A stretch of 51,495 nucleotides of DNA from Candidatus Agathobaculum merdipullorum (lineage in GTDB: Bacteria > Bacillota > Clostridia > Oscillospirales > Butyricicoccaceae). The first letter of the stretch is position 1; each line of letters opens with the position of its first letter. The notes beneath the pieces were generated by a model. It was given only the letters and a program-made list of their open reading frames with translations, was not told where the DNA came from and made no database searches. This document shows positions 6,194-17,429 of this stretch, in pieces. The DNA lies in NCBI GenBank assembly GCA_019115185.1, contig DXDZ01000041.1, forward strand, positions 1-51,495, in the 5' to 3' direction. A program made the position numbers and the translations under genes.

Positions 6194-8416
6194 ATGAATC
6201 AGAAATGGCATAAGCGGTTTGGTGCTGTTGCGTTGGCTGCAGTGATTGCGGCGAGCAGCAGCGTCAGTGCTGGCGCGTGCTGTGGCCTGTATGTCGGCAG
6301 CGAGCAATCGGCAAACGGTTCGACCTATGTTGGTCGCTCAGAGGATATCGGAAAGCTGTACGATAAGGTGTTTGAAGTGCGCCCGGCGGCTGACCATGCA
6401 TCAGGCGAGATGTATGAGGATACCTACGGATTTTCCATGCCGTATCCGGCGCATACCTACCGGTACACTGTGATGCGTGACTCGGTAGAGATGGGTGAAT
6501 CCGTTGTGGATGAGAACGGTAATCTTGTACGCGAAGCCTATGGTGAAGTCGGTATGAACGAAAACGGCGTTGCAATGAGCGCAACCGTTTCGACTTCCAA
6601 CAACGAAAAAGCCGAAGCAGCTGACCCGTTGGTTGACACCGGCATCTGCGAGATTTCGCTCAACTCGGTTGTATTGATGACGGCGGAATCTGCACGGGAC
6701 GGTGTGGAAAAGCTGGCCAAGATCATCGATACCTATGGCTCCGGTGAGTGTAATTCGTTTACCATCAGCGATGCAAACGAGGTTTGGGATTTTGAAACCC
6801 TCTCCGGTCATCAGTATGTTGCGGTCAAGATGCCGGCGGATAAGGTTTCGGTCAATCCGAACATGGTGGTAATGAACGAGATTGATGTAGCCGACACGGA
6901 AAATGTCATCGCATCCAAGGGCCTGATCTCAGTGCCGATGGAAAACGGCTTTTTGGTTTCCTCGCAAAAGGGCGAGGTTGACGACGCGCAGATCACCAAA
7001 ATCGACATCCAGAAAACCTATGGTTCGGAAGATTTCGGCGACGGCCAGTATTTCCGTTACTGGCAGGGTGTCAACTACCTGAATGAGGCGCTGTCCGAGA
7101 CGGTTTCGGTAGCGCGCGAAGGCGATGCGGCGCCGGAAGGTCCGTTCAATATGCTGTTTGAGGCAGATCATGATTTGACCACATATGAAGTGCTGCGCCT
7201 GCTGGCTTACCGCGGTGAAGGCACGGAATATGCAGCGGATAACAATCCGAACAATAACCCGAACGGCACGGCCATCGGCAATGAGCGTCAGGCGGAGTGC
7301 CATGTGTTTGAAATCCGCAGCGATATGCCGGAAGCGCTGGCAATCGTGCAGTGGCAGACCATGTCCCGCGCGGAGTTCTCGGTTTATCTACCGTATTACG
7401 GCAACCTGCTGACCGATACTTCGGATATTTTCCAGACGGAGTACAGCACGGATGCAGACAATATTGAAGAAGTGCTGGATGATGCAGATTTCCCGGCGGA
7501 AACTTCTGCTTATTGGGTGTTTACCGCGCTCAACGATCTGTGCGATAACGACCGCGTGCGGTATGGTACGAATGTCAAGCTGTATTGGGAAAAGTATCAG
7601 AAAGCACTGATCGAGCAGCAGGCAGCAGTGGATGAAGCAATGAAGCGTATTTATGCAGAAAGCCCGGAGCAGGCAGAGCAGACGGCGACCGCATTGGGCA
7701 AGGCAGTTTCGGAAGAAGCGTTTGAGAACGCCAAGAGCATCCTGACCGAGCTGCGCGCGTTTATCGCCGCAGACAAGGCGGGTGAGCTGACCAAGGACGA
7801 CGTATTTACTCCCACTGTTCTGACTGAAAACAAGATGCCGACCTACTCCATCGACATGGCCGCCGAAGAAGAGACTGGTTTTACCGACGTTACTTCCTCG
7901 GCGTGGTATGCCGACGCGGTGGATTATGTGGTCAGCAACGGCGTGATGAACGGCACCGGCGACGGTATGTTTGCACCGCAAGTCGCACTGTCCCGCGCGA
8001 TGCTGGTACAGGTACTGTACAATATGGAGAATAAGCCTGCGGCTTCGTCTGCTGCCTTTACCGATGTAGATGAAAACGCATGGTATGCGGATGCAGTTGC
8101 TTGGGCGGCAGAGAATGAGATCGTCAACGGTGTCGAGGGAAATGCATTCGCGCCTGAGAACAATATCACCCGTGAGCAGATGGCAGCGATCCTGTATCGT
8201 TATGCTGAATATAAGGGCAAGGATGTTTCAGCTCGTGCGGATTTGAGCGCCTATTCGGATTACGCTGCGATTTCCGGCTATGCACAGCCGATGCTCGCCT
8301 GGGCGGTATCGGAAGGACTGATGTCCGGCAGCAGCGAAACGACCCTCAGCCCCGCGGGCAATGCAACCCGTGCGGAAGTTGCGGTGGTTCTGATGCGGTA
8401 TTTGCAGAAGATTTGA
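6194..8416 (+). CDS. Secreted C69-family peptidase/dipeptidase with three SLH repeats
   Basis: 740 residues. A signal peptide (1-27) ends just before Cys29-Cys30, one of which should become the N-terminal nucleophile of this Ntn-hydrolase family. GLYVG, GRSEDIGK and MNENGVAMSATV are typical C69 core segments. Three SLH repeats fill the last 180 residues (roughly from DNA 7,878), each with an FTDV or YSD start and a FAPxxxxTRxxM-type end, so the enzyme is likely held on the cell wall. The start at 6194 is preferred because AAAAAGGG lies 9 bases before it; the ATG at 6185 would abut that site. Likely role: degrading peptides at the cell surface. Substrate unknown. Confidence 0.87.
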   Translation: MNQKWHKRFGAVALAAVIAASSSVSAGACCGLYVGSEQSANGSTYVGRSEDIGKLYDKVFEVRPAADHASGEMYEDTYGFSMPYPAHTYRYTVMRDSVEMGESVVDENGNLVREAYGEVGMNENGVAMSATVSTSNNEKAEAADPLVDTGICEISLNSVVLMTAESARDGVEKLAKIIDTYGSGECNSFTISDANEVWDFETLSGHQYVAVKMPADKVSVNPNMVVMNEIDVADTENVIASKGLISVPMENGFLVSSQKGEVDDAQITKIDIQKTYGSEDFGDGQYFRYWQGVNYLNEALSETVSVAREGDAAPEGPFNMLFEADHDLTTYEVLRLLAYRGEGTEYAADNNPNNNPNGTAIGNERQAECHVFEIRSDMPEALAIVQWQTMSRAEFSVYLPYYGNLLTDTSDIFQTEYSTDADNIEEVLDDADFPAETSAYWVFTALNDLCDNDRVRYGTNVKLYWEKYQKALIEQQAAVDEAMKRIYAESPEQAEQTATALGKAVSEEAFENAKSILTELRAFIAADKAGELTKDDVFTPTVLTENKMPTYSIDMAAEEETGFTDVTSSAWYADAVDYVVSNGVMNGTGDGMFAPQVALSRAMLVQVLYNMENKPAASSAAFTDVDENAWYADAVAWAAENEIVNGVEGNAFAPENNITREQMAAILYRYAEYKGKDVSARADLSAYSDYAAISGYAQPMLAWAVSEGLMSGSSETTLSPAGNATRAEVAVVLMRYLQKI

Positions 8417-8449
8417 TCTTGCTTTTTCTGGTAAAATAGAAATAGGCTA

Positions 8450-8496
8450 AAAGGGCTGGCCGCCTGCAAATTGCAGACGGCCAGCCCTTTTTTGTA
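8450..8496. terminator. Bidirectional terminator between the C69 gene and ribH
   Basis: A long near-perfect hairpin, AAGGGCTGGCCG...CGGCCAGCCCTT with an inner CTGCAAATTGCAG, followed by T residues. A-rich sequence on the other side lets it also serve the convergent rib operon. Confidence 0.85.
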
Positions 8497-8514
8497 TTCA
8501 CAATGCGGTCCAGA

Positions 8515-8976
8515 TCAAAGCTGCGGCATCAGATTGGCAAGCTCAAGTGCGGCAATAGCGGCATCTGCGCCCTTGTTGCCAGCCTTGGTGCCGGCGCGCT
8601 CGATCGCCTGTTCGATGTTTTCGGTGGTCAGCACACCGAACGTGGTCGGCACACCGGTTTGCAGGTTAACCTGCGCCACACCCTTGGAAACCTCGTTGCA
8701 GACATAGTCGTAGTGCGAGGTCGAGCCACGGATGACCGCGCCGAGGCAGAGAACAGCGCAATATTTTCCTGACTGTGCGAGCTTGAGCGCTGCGAGCGGG
8801 ATTTCAAACGCGCCGGGAACCCAGACAAGCGTGATGTCGTCCGTGTCTACGCCATGGCGCACGAGTGTGTCCTCTGCGCCGGAGATCAGCTTGGAAACGA
8901 TGAATTCATTGAAACGCGACGCAACGATGGCGAACTTGCCTTTGCCAGCAACCAGTTTTCCTTCGAGAACTTTCAT
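8515..8976 (-). CDS. ribH: 6,7-dimethyl-8-ribityllumazine synthase
   Basis: 153 residues, full length. It joins ribityl-aminopyrimidine with dihydroxybutanone phosphate to give the lumazine precursor of riboflavin. Diagnostic segments are ASRFNEFIV at the N-terminus, WVPGAFEIP, the catalytic-loop region [14 protein letters not shown] and [13 protein letters not shown]. It is the last gene of the leftward operon ribD-ribE-ribBA-ribH and ends at a bidirectional terminator. Confidence 0.97.
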   Translation of the reverse strand: MKVLEGKLVAGKGKFAIVASRFNEFIVSKLISGAEDTLVRHGVDTDDITLVWVPGAFEIPLAALKLAQSGKYCAVLCLGAVIRGSTSHYDYVCNEVSKGVAQVNLQTGVPTTFGVLTTENIEQAIERAGTKAGNKGADAAIAALELANLMPQL

Positions 8977-9013
8977 TGGTAATTCCTCCGTTTATCTTAT
9001 TAAAATATATGAT

Positions 9014-10222
9014 TTACAGCACATGCTTGAACAGATGGCCCATCTTGATCTGTTTGGTGCGTAGGTAGAATGCGTCGTCCTCTTGCGGCGCAATTTCAAT
9101 CGGGACACGCTCGACGATTTCCACCCCGAAGCCATCCAGACCATAAATCTTTTCCGGGTTATTGGTCAGCAGACGCAGCTCCTTTGCACCGAGGTCCTGT
9201 AAAATCTGCGCGCCGATCCAGTATTCGCGCAGGTCAGGCGCAAAGCCGAGCTTGACATTGGCTTCGACCGTGTCCCAGCCTTGTTCCTGCAATTCGTATG
9301 CCTTGAGCTTGTTGATCAGGCCGATGCCGCGGCCTTCTTGACGCATGTAGAGCAGCACGCCGCGGCCTTCGCGCTCGATCTGCTGCATAGCGGCTGCCAG
9401 TTGCTGGCCGCAGTCGCAGCGGCGCGAGCCGAATACGTCGCCGGTTAGACATTCCGAGTGCACGCGGCACAGCAGGTTTTTACCGTCTCCGATGTCGCCT
9501 TTGACCAGTGCCACATGATGCTCGCCGGTTAGGTCGTTGATGTAGCCGTAAATCTGAAATTCGCCGAAGCGGGTAGGCAGTTTGGCGCAGGCCTCACGCA
9601 CGACATGTTTGTCATGGCGGCGGCAGTAGTCTTGCAGTTCCTTGATTGTGATGGCCTTGAGCCCCCACTTTTTGGCGTGCTCCAGCAGTTCGGTCGTGCG
9701 CATCATCGTGCCGTCGTCGCGCATGATCTCACAGCACAGGCCGCACTCTTCCAGTCCGGCCAGACGGCACAGGTCAACGGTCGCTTCCGTGTGACCGTTG
9801 CGGGTGAGCACACCGCCGCGGCGTGCAATCAGCGGGAATACATGGCCGGGGCGGCGCAGATCAGCGGGCTTGGTGCCGGGGTCGGCGCACATGCGGCAGG
9901 TGTAGCCGCGCTCCTCGGCGGAAATGCCGGTGGTGGTGTCCACATGATCGACCGAAACGGTAAATGCGGTTTGATGGTTGTCGGTATTGACCTTGACCAT
10001 CTGTTCGAGGCCCAGACGCTGGGCGACCGTTTCGCTCATCGGCGTGCAGATCAAACCCTTCGCGTGCACTGCCATAAAATTGACGTTCTCAGTGGTGGCA
10101 AATTGGGCGGCGCAGATCATGTCGCCTTCGTTTTCACGGTCAGGGTCGTCGATTGTAACGATGATGCGACCGGCGCGCAGTTCGTCCAGCGCTTCCTCGA
10201 CCGTACAGTATTGCTGTTCCAT
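9014..10222 (-). CDS. ribBA: Bifunctional DHBP synthase / GTP cyclohydrolase II
   Basis: 402 residues. The N-terminal half makes dihydroxybutanone phosphate from ribulose-5-phosphate ([12 protein letters not shown] around residues 24-35; [13 protein letters not shown]). The C-terminal half opens GTP; its zinc site is seen in [20 protein letters not shown] and its substrate loop in RQEGRGIGL. The start at 10222 is set by AAGGAGGA 9 bases upstream; a longer frame to 10249 lacks such a site. Expression is under the FMN riboswitch at the head of the operon. Confidence 0.97.
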   Translation of the reverse strand: MEQQYCTVEEALDELRAGRIIVTIDDPDRENEGDMICAAQFATTENVNFMAVHAKGLICTPMSETVAQRLGLEQMVKVNTDNHQTAFTVSVDHVDTTTGISAEERGYTCRMCADPGTKPADLRRPGHVFPLIARRGGVLTRNGHTEATVDLCRLAGLEECGLCCEIMRDDGTMMRTTELLEHAKKWGLKAITIKELQDYCRRHDKHVVREACAKLPTRFGEFQIYGYINDLTGEHHVALVKGDIGDGKNLLCRVHSECLTGDVFGSRRCDCGQQLAAAMQQIEREGRGVLLYMRQEGRGIGLINKLKAYELQEQGWDTVEANVKLGFAPDLREYWIGAQILQDLGAKELRLLTNNPEKIYGLDGFGVEIVERVPIEIAPQEDDAFYLRTKQIKMGHLFKHVL

Positions 10223-10245
10223 AGTGGTTTTCCTCCTTGTATTGC

Positions 10246-10899
10246 TCAAAACCCGTTTTGGGCCAGAAATTCCATGGTGATGCCGCTTCGCGTGGCTTTC
10301 TCGTCAGGTGTATACGGTGCAAACAGCTTTTCAACGTATTTGCCAATCACATCGCACTCAAGGTTGACCGTCTCGCCTGGCTTTTTGTCCAGCAAGATGG
10401 TCTGCGCGCCTGTGTGCGGGATGATGGACACCGCAAAGCTGCTCTCGTCCACCGCCGCGATCGTCAGGCTGACGCCGTCGATTGCAATGGAGCCTTTCTC
10501 CACGATGTAGCGCAGCAGGGAAGCGGCGGTGCGCACCGCCACCCAGACTGCGTTGTCCTCCCGCTTTTGGGATGCGATCGTGCCGGTGCCGTCGATGTGG
10601 CCCGAGACGATATGCCCGCCGAAACGCCCGTTGAGGGGCATTGCGCGCTCCAGATTGACCGGCGAGCCGGTTTGCAAAGCGCCGAGACTGGACCGCCGCA
10701 GCGACTCGGCCATCACATCGGCGCTGAAGCTGTCCGAGGTCAGGGAAACGACGGTCAAGCACACGCCGTTGGTGGCGATGCTGTCGCCGAGTTTGGTGCC
10801 TTCCAGCACGGTTTTCGCCGCGATGGTCAGTCTGGCGCCAGAAGCGCCGCGCTCAATGCGCCGCACCGTGCCGATTTCCTCAATAATGCCGGTGAACAT
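10246..10899 (-). CDS. ribE: Riboflavin synthase
   Basis: 217 residues. It dismutates two lumazine molecules to riboflavin. The two-fold repeated barrel is visible: [12 protein letters not shown] opens the first repeat and [11 protein letters not shown] opens the second, both hallmarks. The start at 10899 is one base from the ribD stop, with GAGGGGGTG inside the end of ribD as ribosome site, so translation is probably coupled. Longer in-frame starts lie inside ribD and are not credible. Confidence 0.96.
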   Translation of the reverse strand: MFTGIIEEIGTVRRIERGASGARLTIAAKTVLEGTKLGDSIATNGVCLTVVSLTSDSFSADVMAESLRRSSLGALQTGSPVNLERAMPLNGRFGGHIVSGHIDGTGTIASQKREDNAVWVAVRTAASLLRYIVEKGSIAIDGVSLTIAAVDESSFAVSIIPHTGAQTILLDKKPGETVNLECDVIGKYVEKLFAPYTPDEKATRSGITMEFLAQNGF

Positions 10900-10900
10900 C

Positions 10901-11986
10901 TCACAGCACCCCCTCGAGCAGAAAGTCTTCGCCCAGCGGCGTAACGGTGATATTTTGAAGCGCCACCGCGTCTGCCATGCAGGCAAAGCCCGCGCCGCCC
11001 AGCGGTGTCTTGGCGGCTGCGCCGCCGATCAGCTTGGGCGCGATGTACGCCTGCACCTTGTGGACAATACCTGCTTCGAGCGCCGCAAATGCGAGTTCCG
11101 CGCCACCTTCAAGCAGAATACTGTCCAGCCCGTGCGCACCAAGCTGGTGCATCAGATCGTTTAGATCGACCTTACCGTTTTTGTCCTTGCACAGAACCAG
11201 ATGCGCTCCCGCTTTTTTGAGCGCTGTGGCGCGCTCGTTCCACTCGGTCACGGCAATGATGGTGTCGATCTCGTGTGCGGTGCGGATAAGCTGGCAGTCT
11301 AGCGGGGTACGCGCGTGACTGTCGCAAATGATGCGGTAGGGGTTGCGTCCGCCCTCGATGCGGCAGGTGAGCAGCGGGTCATCCGCCAGCACCGTGCCGA
11401 CGCCGACCATGATGCCGGACAGGCGCGCGCGTGTCTCGTGGACATGCTGACGGGCGGTTTCACCCGTCACCCAGCGGCTGTCGCCGGACGCGGCGGCAAT
11501 CTTGCCGTCCAGCGTCATCGCGTACTTGAGCACGACGAACGGGGTCTTATTTGTGATGTAATGAAAGAATACCTCATTTAAACGGCGGCACTCGTCCTCG
11601 CAGATACCGGTTTCGACCGGGATGCCTGCATTGCGCAGAATTTCCGCGCCCTTGCCCGCGACGAGCGGGTTTGCGTCCAGACAGCCGACAAATACGCGAC
11701 CGATGCGTTTTTCCAGAATCGCATCCGTGCAGGGTGGAGTGCGTCCCCAGTGGCAGCACGGCTCAAGCGTAACGTACAGATCCGCGCCTGCCGGGTCCTC
11801 TGTGCAGTTTTTCAGCGCGTTGCGCTCAGCGTGCAGACCGCCGCAGTATTCGTGCCAGCCCTCGCCAATGATGCGTCCGTCCTTGACGATGACGCAGCCG
11901 ACCATGGGGTTAGGGCTGACATGTCCTGCACCGCGCTTTGCCAGCTCGAGTGCGCGGCGCATATAAGTTTCCGTTTGGTTTTGCAA
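10901..11986 (-). CDS. ribD: Bifunctional riboflavin deaminase-reductase
   Basis: 361 residues from a TTG start. The N-terminal deaminase has the zinc site HAERNAL and PCCHWGRTPPC. The C-terminal domain is the NADPH reductase (KYAMTLDGKIA, SRWVTGE). TTG at 11986 is chosen because GAGGTG lies 6 bases upstream and the length then matches the family. The first in-frame ATG (11962) would cut into the domain, and longer frames run into the attenuator. It is the first gene of the rib operon, preceded by a terminator hairpin and an FMN riboswitch. Confidence 0.93.
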   Translation of the reverse strand: MQNQTETYMRRALELAKRGAGHVSPNPMVGCVIVKDGRIIGEGWHEYCGGLHAERNALKNCTEDPAGADLYVTLEPCCHWGRTPPCTDAILEKRIGRVFVGCLDANPLVAGKGAEILRNAGIPVETGICEDECRRLNEVFFHYITNKTPFVVLKYAMTLDGKIAAASGDSRWVTGETARQHVHETRARLSGIMVGVGTVLADDPLLTCRIEGGRNPYRIICDSHARTPLDCQLIRTAHEIDTIIAVTEWNERATALKKAGAHLVLCKDKNGKVDLNDLMHQLGAHGLDSILLEGGAELAFAALEAGIVHKVQAYIAPKLIGGAAAKTPLGGAGFACMADAVALQNITVTPLGEDFLLEGVL

Positions 11987-12029
11987 CCGGATCACCTCGC
12001 CAAAACAGCCTGTTTGAGGCCATGGAATG

Positions 12030-12068
12030 AAAAAATCGCCCCGAAAGCGGATGTTTCGGGGCGAAACG
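12030..12068 (-). terminator. Riboswitch-controlled terminator ahead of ribD
   Basis: Read leftward, TTTCGCCCCGAAA pairs with TTTCGGGGCGA and is followed by TTTTTT, 44 bases before the ribD start. Its position between the FMN aptamer and ribD marks it as the expression platform: FMN binding should favour this terminator. Confidence 0.85.
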
Positions 12069-12154
12069 TCATAAAAATAAAAAATCTGAAACACAAAATG
12101 CGTTTCAGAACAGCAAATAAGCGGCAACGGAACAACGTCCGCATTTTCCGCACA

Positions 12155-12285
12155 TTCTTCTTTCATCCAGACTATACTGTCGGCTTCGGAGTTTCACCGA
12201 ATCATGCATTCGCTTTAAAAAAGCGTCCGCTCGCGGGCTGTACCGCCGGTAGGGAATTGCACCCTGCCCTGAAGAATCCTGATAT
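12155..12285 (-). ncRNA. FMN riboswitch (RFN element)
   Basis: Read leftward, the conserved segments occur in the canonical order: CTTCAGGGCAGGGTG, then ATTCCCTACCGGCGGTA, GCCCGCGAGCG, GATTCGGTGAAACTCCG, AAGCCGACAGTATAGTC and GGATGAAAGAAG. The closing P1 stem pairs the two ends. It senses FMN and controls the rib operon through the terminator at 12,030-12,068. Confidence 0.96.
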
Positions 12286-12324
12286 TCGGTTTTTAGCACA
12301 GCAGTCAAATGCTTTACTGAACAC

Positions 12325-12353
12325 AGTATATACCTGCCCAAAAGAGAATGCAA
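12325..12353 (-). promoter_or_regulatory. Promoter of the rib operon
   Basis: Read leftward: TTGCAT (12353-12348), a 17-base spacer and TATACT (12330-12325). The start point falls about 30 bases before the FMN aptamer. Confidence 0.75.
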
Positions 12354-12372
12354 GACTTTTGTGAAAAAATAT

Positions 12373-12398
12373 GCGGAGGCGGCCATGGCCGCCCCCGC
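12373..12398 (-). terminator. Unassigned GC-rich hairpin, terminator-like on the minus strand
   Basis: A 16-base perfect palindrome GGCGGCCATGGCCGCC is extended by GCGG/CCGC arms. On the minus strand it is followed by ATATTTTTTC, giving terminator form. No minus-strand gene lies upstream of it within 12,400-12,620, so what it terminates is unclear; it may insulate the rib promoter just downstream. The rest of 12,399-12,548 holds no gene I can support. Confidence 0.45.
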
Positions 12399-12549
12399 AA
12401 TTGGGAAGAGTATAAGAAAAGAGAAAAGAAGATGGCTTATCTTCGGTTTCTATCATAGCGCAGTCGCATCAAATCCGAAGCAAAACAAAATCAAATTTGT
12501 GCAAAAAACAGAACAAGAGCCGGGCGGGCGGCAAAGAGGAAAAGAACGC

Positions 12550-12578
12550 TTGTGAGACCGGCGGGAACGTGTTATAAT
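12550..12578 (+). promoter_or_regulatory. Promoter of lepA-hemW
   Basis: TTGTGA (12550-12555), a 17-base spacer and a perfect TATAAT (12573-12578), about 43 bases before lepA. Confidence 0.65.
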
Positions 12579-12620
12579 ATTTCCATATTGCTATTAAGGA
12601 ACAGATAAGGAGCTTTCGGG

Positions 12621-14428
<1,808 letters not shown>

Positions 14429-14432
<4 letters not shown>

Positions 14433-15601
14433 GCAAATTCAGTTATAACAATCGGCCGTTGGGGCTGTACCTGCACATTCCGTTCTGCGTGAAAAAGTGC
14501 GCCTATTGCGACTTTTATTCGGTCACTGACGCGGATTTGATGAAAAGCTATGTTTCAGCGCTGCTGACGCATATCCGTGAATATGGGAGAACGTGCAGCG
14601 GTTACACGGTGGATACCGTGTATATTGGCGGTGGCACGCCGACTTGTCTGGGGCCGAAATACCTCGGCCGCATCTTGCAGGAGGTGCGCAATAAATTCCC
14701 ACTTGCGGATGACGCAGAGATCACGGTGGAGTGCAACCCGGAAAGCACGGATAAAAAGGTGCTTGACGCGATGAAGAAGCACGGTGTCAATCGTCTGTCC
14801 TTCGGTGTGCAGTCCGCACAGGAGGACGAGCTCAAACGCATCGGGCGCATCCATACGTTCGCGCAGGCCAAAGCGGCGGTCGATCTGGCACGGGAAAAGG
14901 GCTTTGATAATATCAGTCTGGATTTGATGTATGGTCTGCCGGGTCAGACGCAGGAAAAATTCCTCGACTCGGTCGAGCAGTGCCTTGCGCTCGGGCCGAA
15001 GCACCTGTCGTGCTATGGCCTCAAACTCGAGCCCGCCACCCCGATGGGACGCGAAAATCCCGTTTTGCCGGACGACGATGCACAGGCGGATACCTATCTT
15101 GCCATGTGCGAGTTGCTGCGCAAGAACGGGTTTGAGCATTACGAAATCTCGAACTTTGCAAAACCTGGCTATCGTTCGCGGCACAACTATAAATATTGGG
15201 ATTTATCTGAGTATCTGGGTCTCGGGCCGGGAGCACATTCGTTTATGAATGGCCGTCGGTTTGAGTTTGCAAGGGATATCAAGGCATACATAAACGGCGA
15301 GGACATCCTGCGGGATGAGGATGAAGTGCCGACCTTCCAGCGGCATGGCGAATACCTGATGGTGCGCCTGCGCACGGCGGAGGGCGTGGACTTCATTGAT
15401 CTGGAAAAACGCTATAATATCGACTCAACGCCCTATGAGGAGGCGTTCCGCAGTCTGATGGGGCAGGAATTGGTCGCCCATCAGGGGACCCGCTGGTATT
15501 TGACCGAAAAGGGCTTTTTGGTGTCCAACAGTATCATCAATACCATTGTCGAGGCAGGGCAGGAGCAGGCAGAGCAGTCTGCACCGCCGATATTCCGGTA
15601 A
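14429..15601 (+). CDS. hemW: Radical SAM protein HemW (coproporphyrinogen oxidase-like)
   Basis: 390 residues. The radical SAM cluster motif is CVKKCAYC near the N-terminus (CxxxCxxC), followed by the glycine-rich GGGTPT and the C-terminal HemW domain. HemW proteins are thought to handle heme rather than to be true HemN oxidases; this clade is often misnamed hemN. The four-base overlap with lepA is the usual arrangement in Firmicutes and implies one transcript. Confidence 0.95.
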
Positions 15602-15657
15602 AAATACCGGCTGACAGTTTGTTATTCCAAAAATAAATATAAATCGGAGGAAAAAGT

Positions 15658-15927
15658 ATGCGCGCAGTCATTACGGTGGTCGGCAAGGACCGCACCGGCA
15701 TCATCGCCAAGATCTCGGAGACGCTTTATCAGCACGGGGTCAACATCGTTGACATTTCGCAGAACGTCATGGACGATATGTTCGCCATGGTTATGCTGGT
15801 GAATATTGACAAGTGTACGGTGGACTTCACCCAGCTTGCCGATGTTCTCGATCAGGACGGCGAAGCGCTCGGCATGAAGATTCACACCATGCACGAGGAC
15901 ATCTTCGACGCGATGCACAAGATTTGA
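15658..15927 (+). CDS. ACT-domain protein, UPF0237 family
   Basis: 89 residues, a single ACT domain: [17 protein letters not shown] is the usual first strand and ligand loop, and [15 protein letters not shown] the second half. ACT domains bind small molecules, commonly amino acids. The start follows a GGAGG-type site. Ten bases downstream lies the UPF0210 gene; the two form a pair found widely in Firmicutes and archaea, so the ACT protein is presumably its regulatory partner. The ligand is unknown. Confidence 0.92.
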   Translation: MRAVITVVGKDRTGIIAKISETLYQHGVNIVDISQNVMDDMFAMVMLVNIDKCTVDFTQLADVLDQDGEALGMKIHTMHEDIFDAMHKI

Positions 15928-15937
15928 GGTGCCGTCC

Positions 15938-17302
15938 ATGTCAATGATCAATACCAAGGACATTCTGGAAACCATCAAGATGATCGAGGAGGAGCACCTT
16001 GATATCCGCACAATCACGATGGGTATTTCGCTGCGTGATCTGGCCAGCGATGATATCAATGTGCTGGCGGATAAGGTGTATGATAAAATCACCCGCCGTG
16101 CGGAAAAGCTGGTTTCGACCGGTGAACAGATCGAGCGCGAGCTCGGCATTCCGATCATCAACAAGCGTATTTCTGTTACGCCTATCGCCATGATTGGCGC
16201 GGTGACGAACGCAAACAGCTATGTGCCGCTTGCCAAGGCGCTTGACCGCGCGGCGACTGCAACTGGCGTCAACTTTGTCGGCGGCTTTTCCGCGCTGGTG
16301 CAGAAGGGCTTTGCCAAGGGCGACGAAATCCTGATTAACTCCATCCCCGAAGCGCTGGCTGAGACCAATCTGGTTTGCTCTTCGGTCAATGTCGCGTCTA
16401 CCAAGGCGGGCGTGAACCTGGATGCTATCGGTCTGATGGGCCGCATCATCAAGCAGACCGCAGAGCTGACGAAAGATAATGACTCGATGGGCTGCTCCAA
16501 GCTGGTTGTGTTCGCCAACGCGGTGGACGATAACCCGTTCATGGCAGGTGCGTTCCACGGCATCGGTGAGCCGGAGACGGTCATCAACGTCGGCGTTTCC
16601 GGCCCGGGCGTAGTGCAGTCGGCCATCCGTCGCGCGGGCGACTGCTCGATCAACGAAGTGGCCGAGGTCATCAAAAAGACCGCGTTTAAGATTACGCGCA
16701 TGGGCCAGCTCGTCGGTGCAATTGCCAGCGAGCGTCTGGGCGTGCCGTTCGGCATCGTGGACCTGTCGCTTGCACCGACTCCGGCGATCGGTGATTCGGT
16801 CGCGCGTATTCTGGAGGAAGTCGGCTTGGAGGTCTGCGGCGGCTGTGGCACGACTGCGATCCTCGCAATGCTCAACGATGCAGTCAAGAAGGGCGGCGTC
16901 ATGGCGTCCTCGTCGGTCGGCGGCCTGTCGGGCGCGTTCATCCCGGTGTCCGAGGACGAGGGCATGATCGCGGCGGCGGCATCCGGTGCACTGACGCTCG
17001 AAAAGCTCGAAGCGATGACCGCGGTCTGCTCGGTCGGCATCGACATGGTTGCGGTGCCGGGCGATACCACTGCCGAGGTCATTTCCGGCCTGATTGCGGA
17101 CGAAATTGCCATCGGCGTGGTCAACTCTAAGACAACGGCGGTGCGCGTGATCCCCGCCATCGGCAAGAAGGTCGGCGATATGGTCGAATTCGGCGGTCTG
17201 CTGGGCTCCGCGCCCATTATGCCGATCGCAACCGGCTCGCCTGCGAAGTTTATCCATCGCGGCGGCCGCATCCCGGCCCCCATCCAGAGCCTCAAGAACT
17301 AA
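15938..17302 (+). CDS. UPF0210/DUF711 (PFL-like) family protein
   Basis: 454 residues, normal family length. The family has a glycyl-radical-enzyme-like (PFL) barrel by structure, but its reaction is not established, and I see no glycyl radical motif (RVxGY type) at the C-terminus. Conserved-looking Gly-rich segments include [26 protein letters not shown] and [16 protein letters not shown]. The ATG at 15938 is chosen over a GTG at 15929 because GAGGTG then sits 6 bases upstream. It follows the ACT-domain gene by 10 bases and ends at a terminator. Confidence 0.92.
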   Translation: MSMINTKDILETIKMIEEEHLDIRTITMGISLRDLASDDINVLADKVYDKITRRAEKLVSTGEQIERELGIPIINKRISVTPIAMIGAVTNANSYVPLAKALDRAATATGVNFVGGFSALVQKGFAKGDEILINSIPEALAETNLVCSSVNVASTKAGVNLDAIGLMGRIIKQTAELTKDNDSMGCSKLVVFANAVDDNPFMAGAFHGIGEPETVINVGVSGPGVVQSAIRRAGDCSINEVAEVIKKTAFKITRMGQLVGAIASERLGVPFGIVDLSLAPTPAIGDSVARILEEVGLEVCGGCGTTAILAMLNDAVKKGGVMASSSVGGLSGAFIPVSEDEGMIAAAASGALTLEKLEAMTAVCSVGIDMVAVPGDTTAEVISGLIADEIAIGVVNSKTTAVRVIPAIGKKVGDMVEFGGLLGSAPIMPIATGSPAKFIHRGGRIPAPIQSLKN

Positions 17303-17313
17303 ATATGGCTGTC

Positions 17314-17353
17314 AAAGGCCGCACATCGGACAAAACCGGTGTGCGGCCTTTTT
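17314..17353 (+). terminator. Terminator after the UPF0210 gene
   Basis: AAAGGCCGCACATCGG pairs with CCGGTGTGCGGCCTTT across a 6-base loop, ending in T residues. Confidence 0.85.
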
Positions 17354-17358
17354 GTGTG

Positions 17359-17381
17359 TCCGACATGGTGCGCATTCGGCA
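17359..17381 (+). promoter_or_regulatory. Candidate Spo0A boxes ahead of spoIIGA
   Basis: TCCGACA (17359-17365) and TTCGGCA (17375-17381) each differ by one base from TTCGACA, the complement of the 0A box. They start 16 bases apart in the same orientation. A TATAAT-like GATAAGAT lies about 30 bases downstream. This matches the logic of the Bacillus spoIIG promoter, where Spo0A acts from sites upstream of a weakly placed -35. Confidence 0.45.
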
Positions 17382-17429
17382 AATATTGTGCACGAGCTGT
17401 GATAAGATGAAGGTCGGTGGAGGTGGTCT

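Noticed and set aside
10900-10986. Longer riboflavin synthase start
   Set aside because: It lies within rib[11 protein letters not shown] at 10899 is the conserved N-terminus with its own ribosome site.
12202-12456. 84-codon minus-strand frame over the riboswitch
   Set aside because: It crosses the rib promoter and the FMN aptamer, so it cannot be a normal gene.
15941-17257. 438-codon minus-strand frame
   Set aside because: It is the shadow of the UPF0210 gene; the composition is Arg/His/Asp-rich as expected from reversed GC-rich codons.
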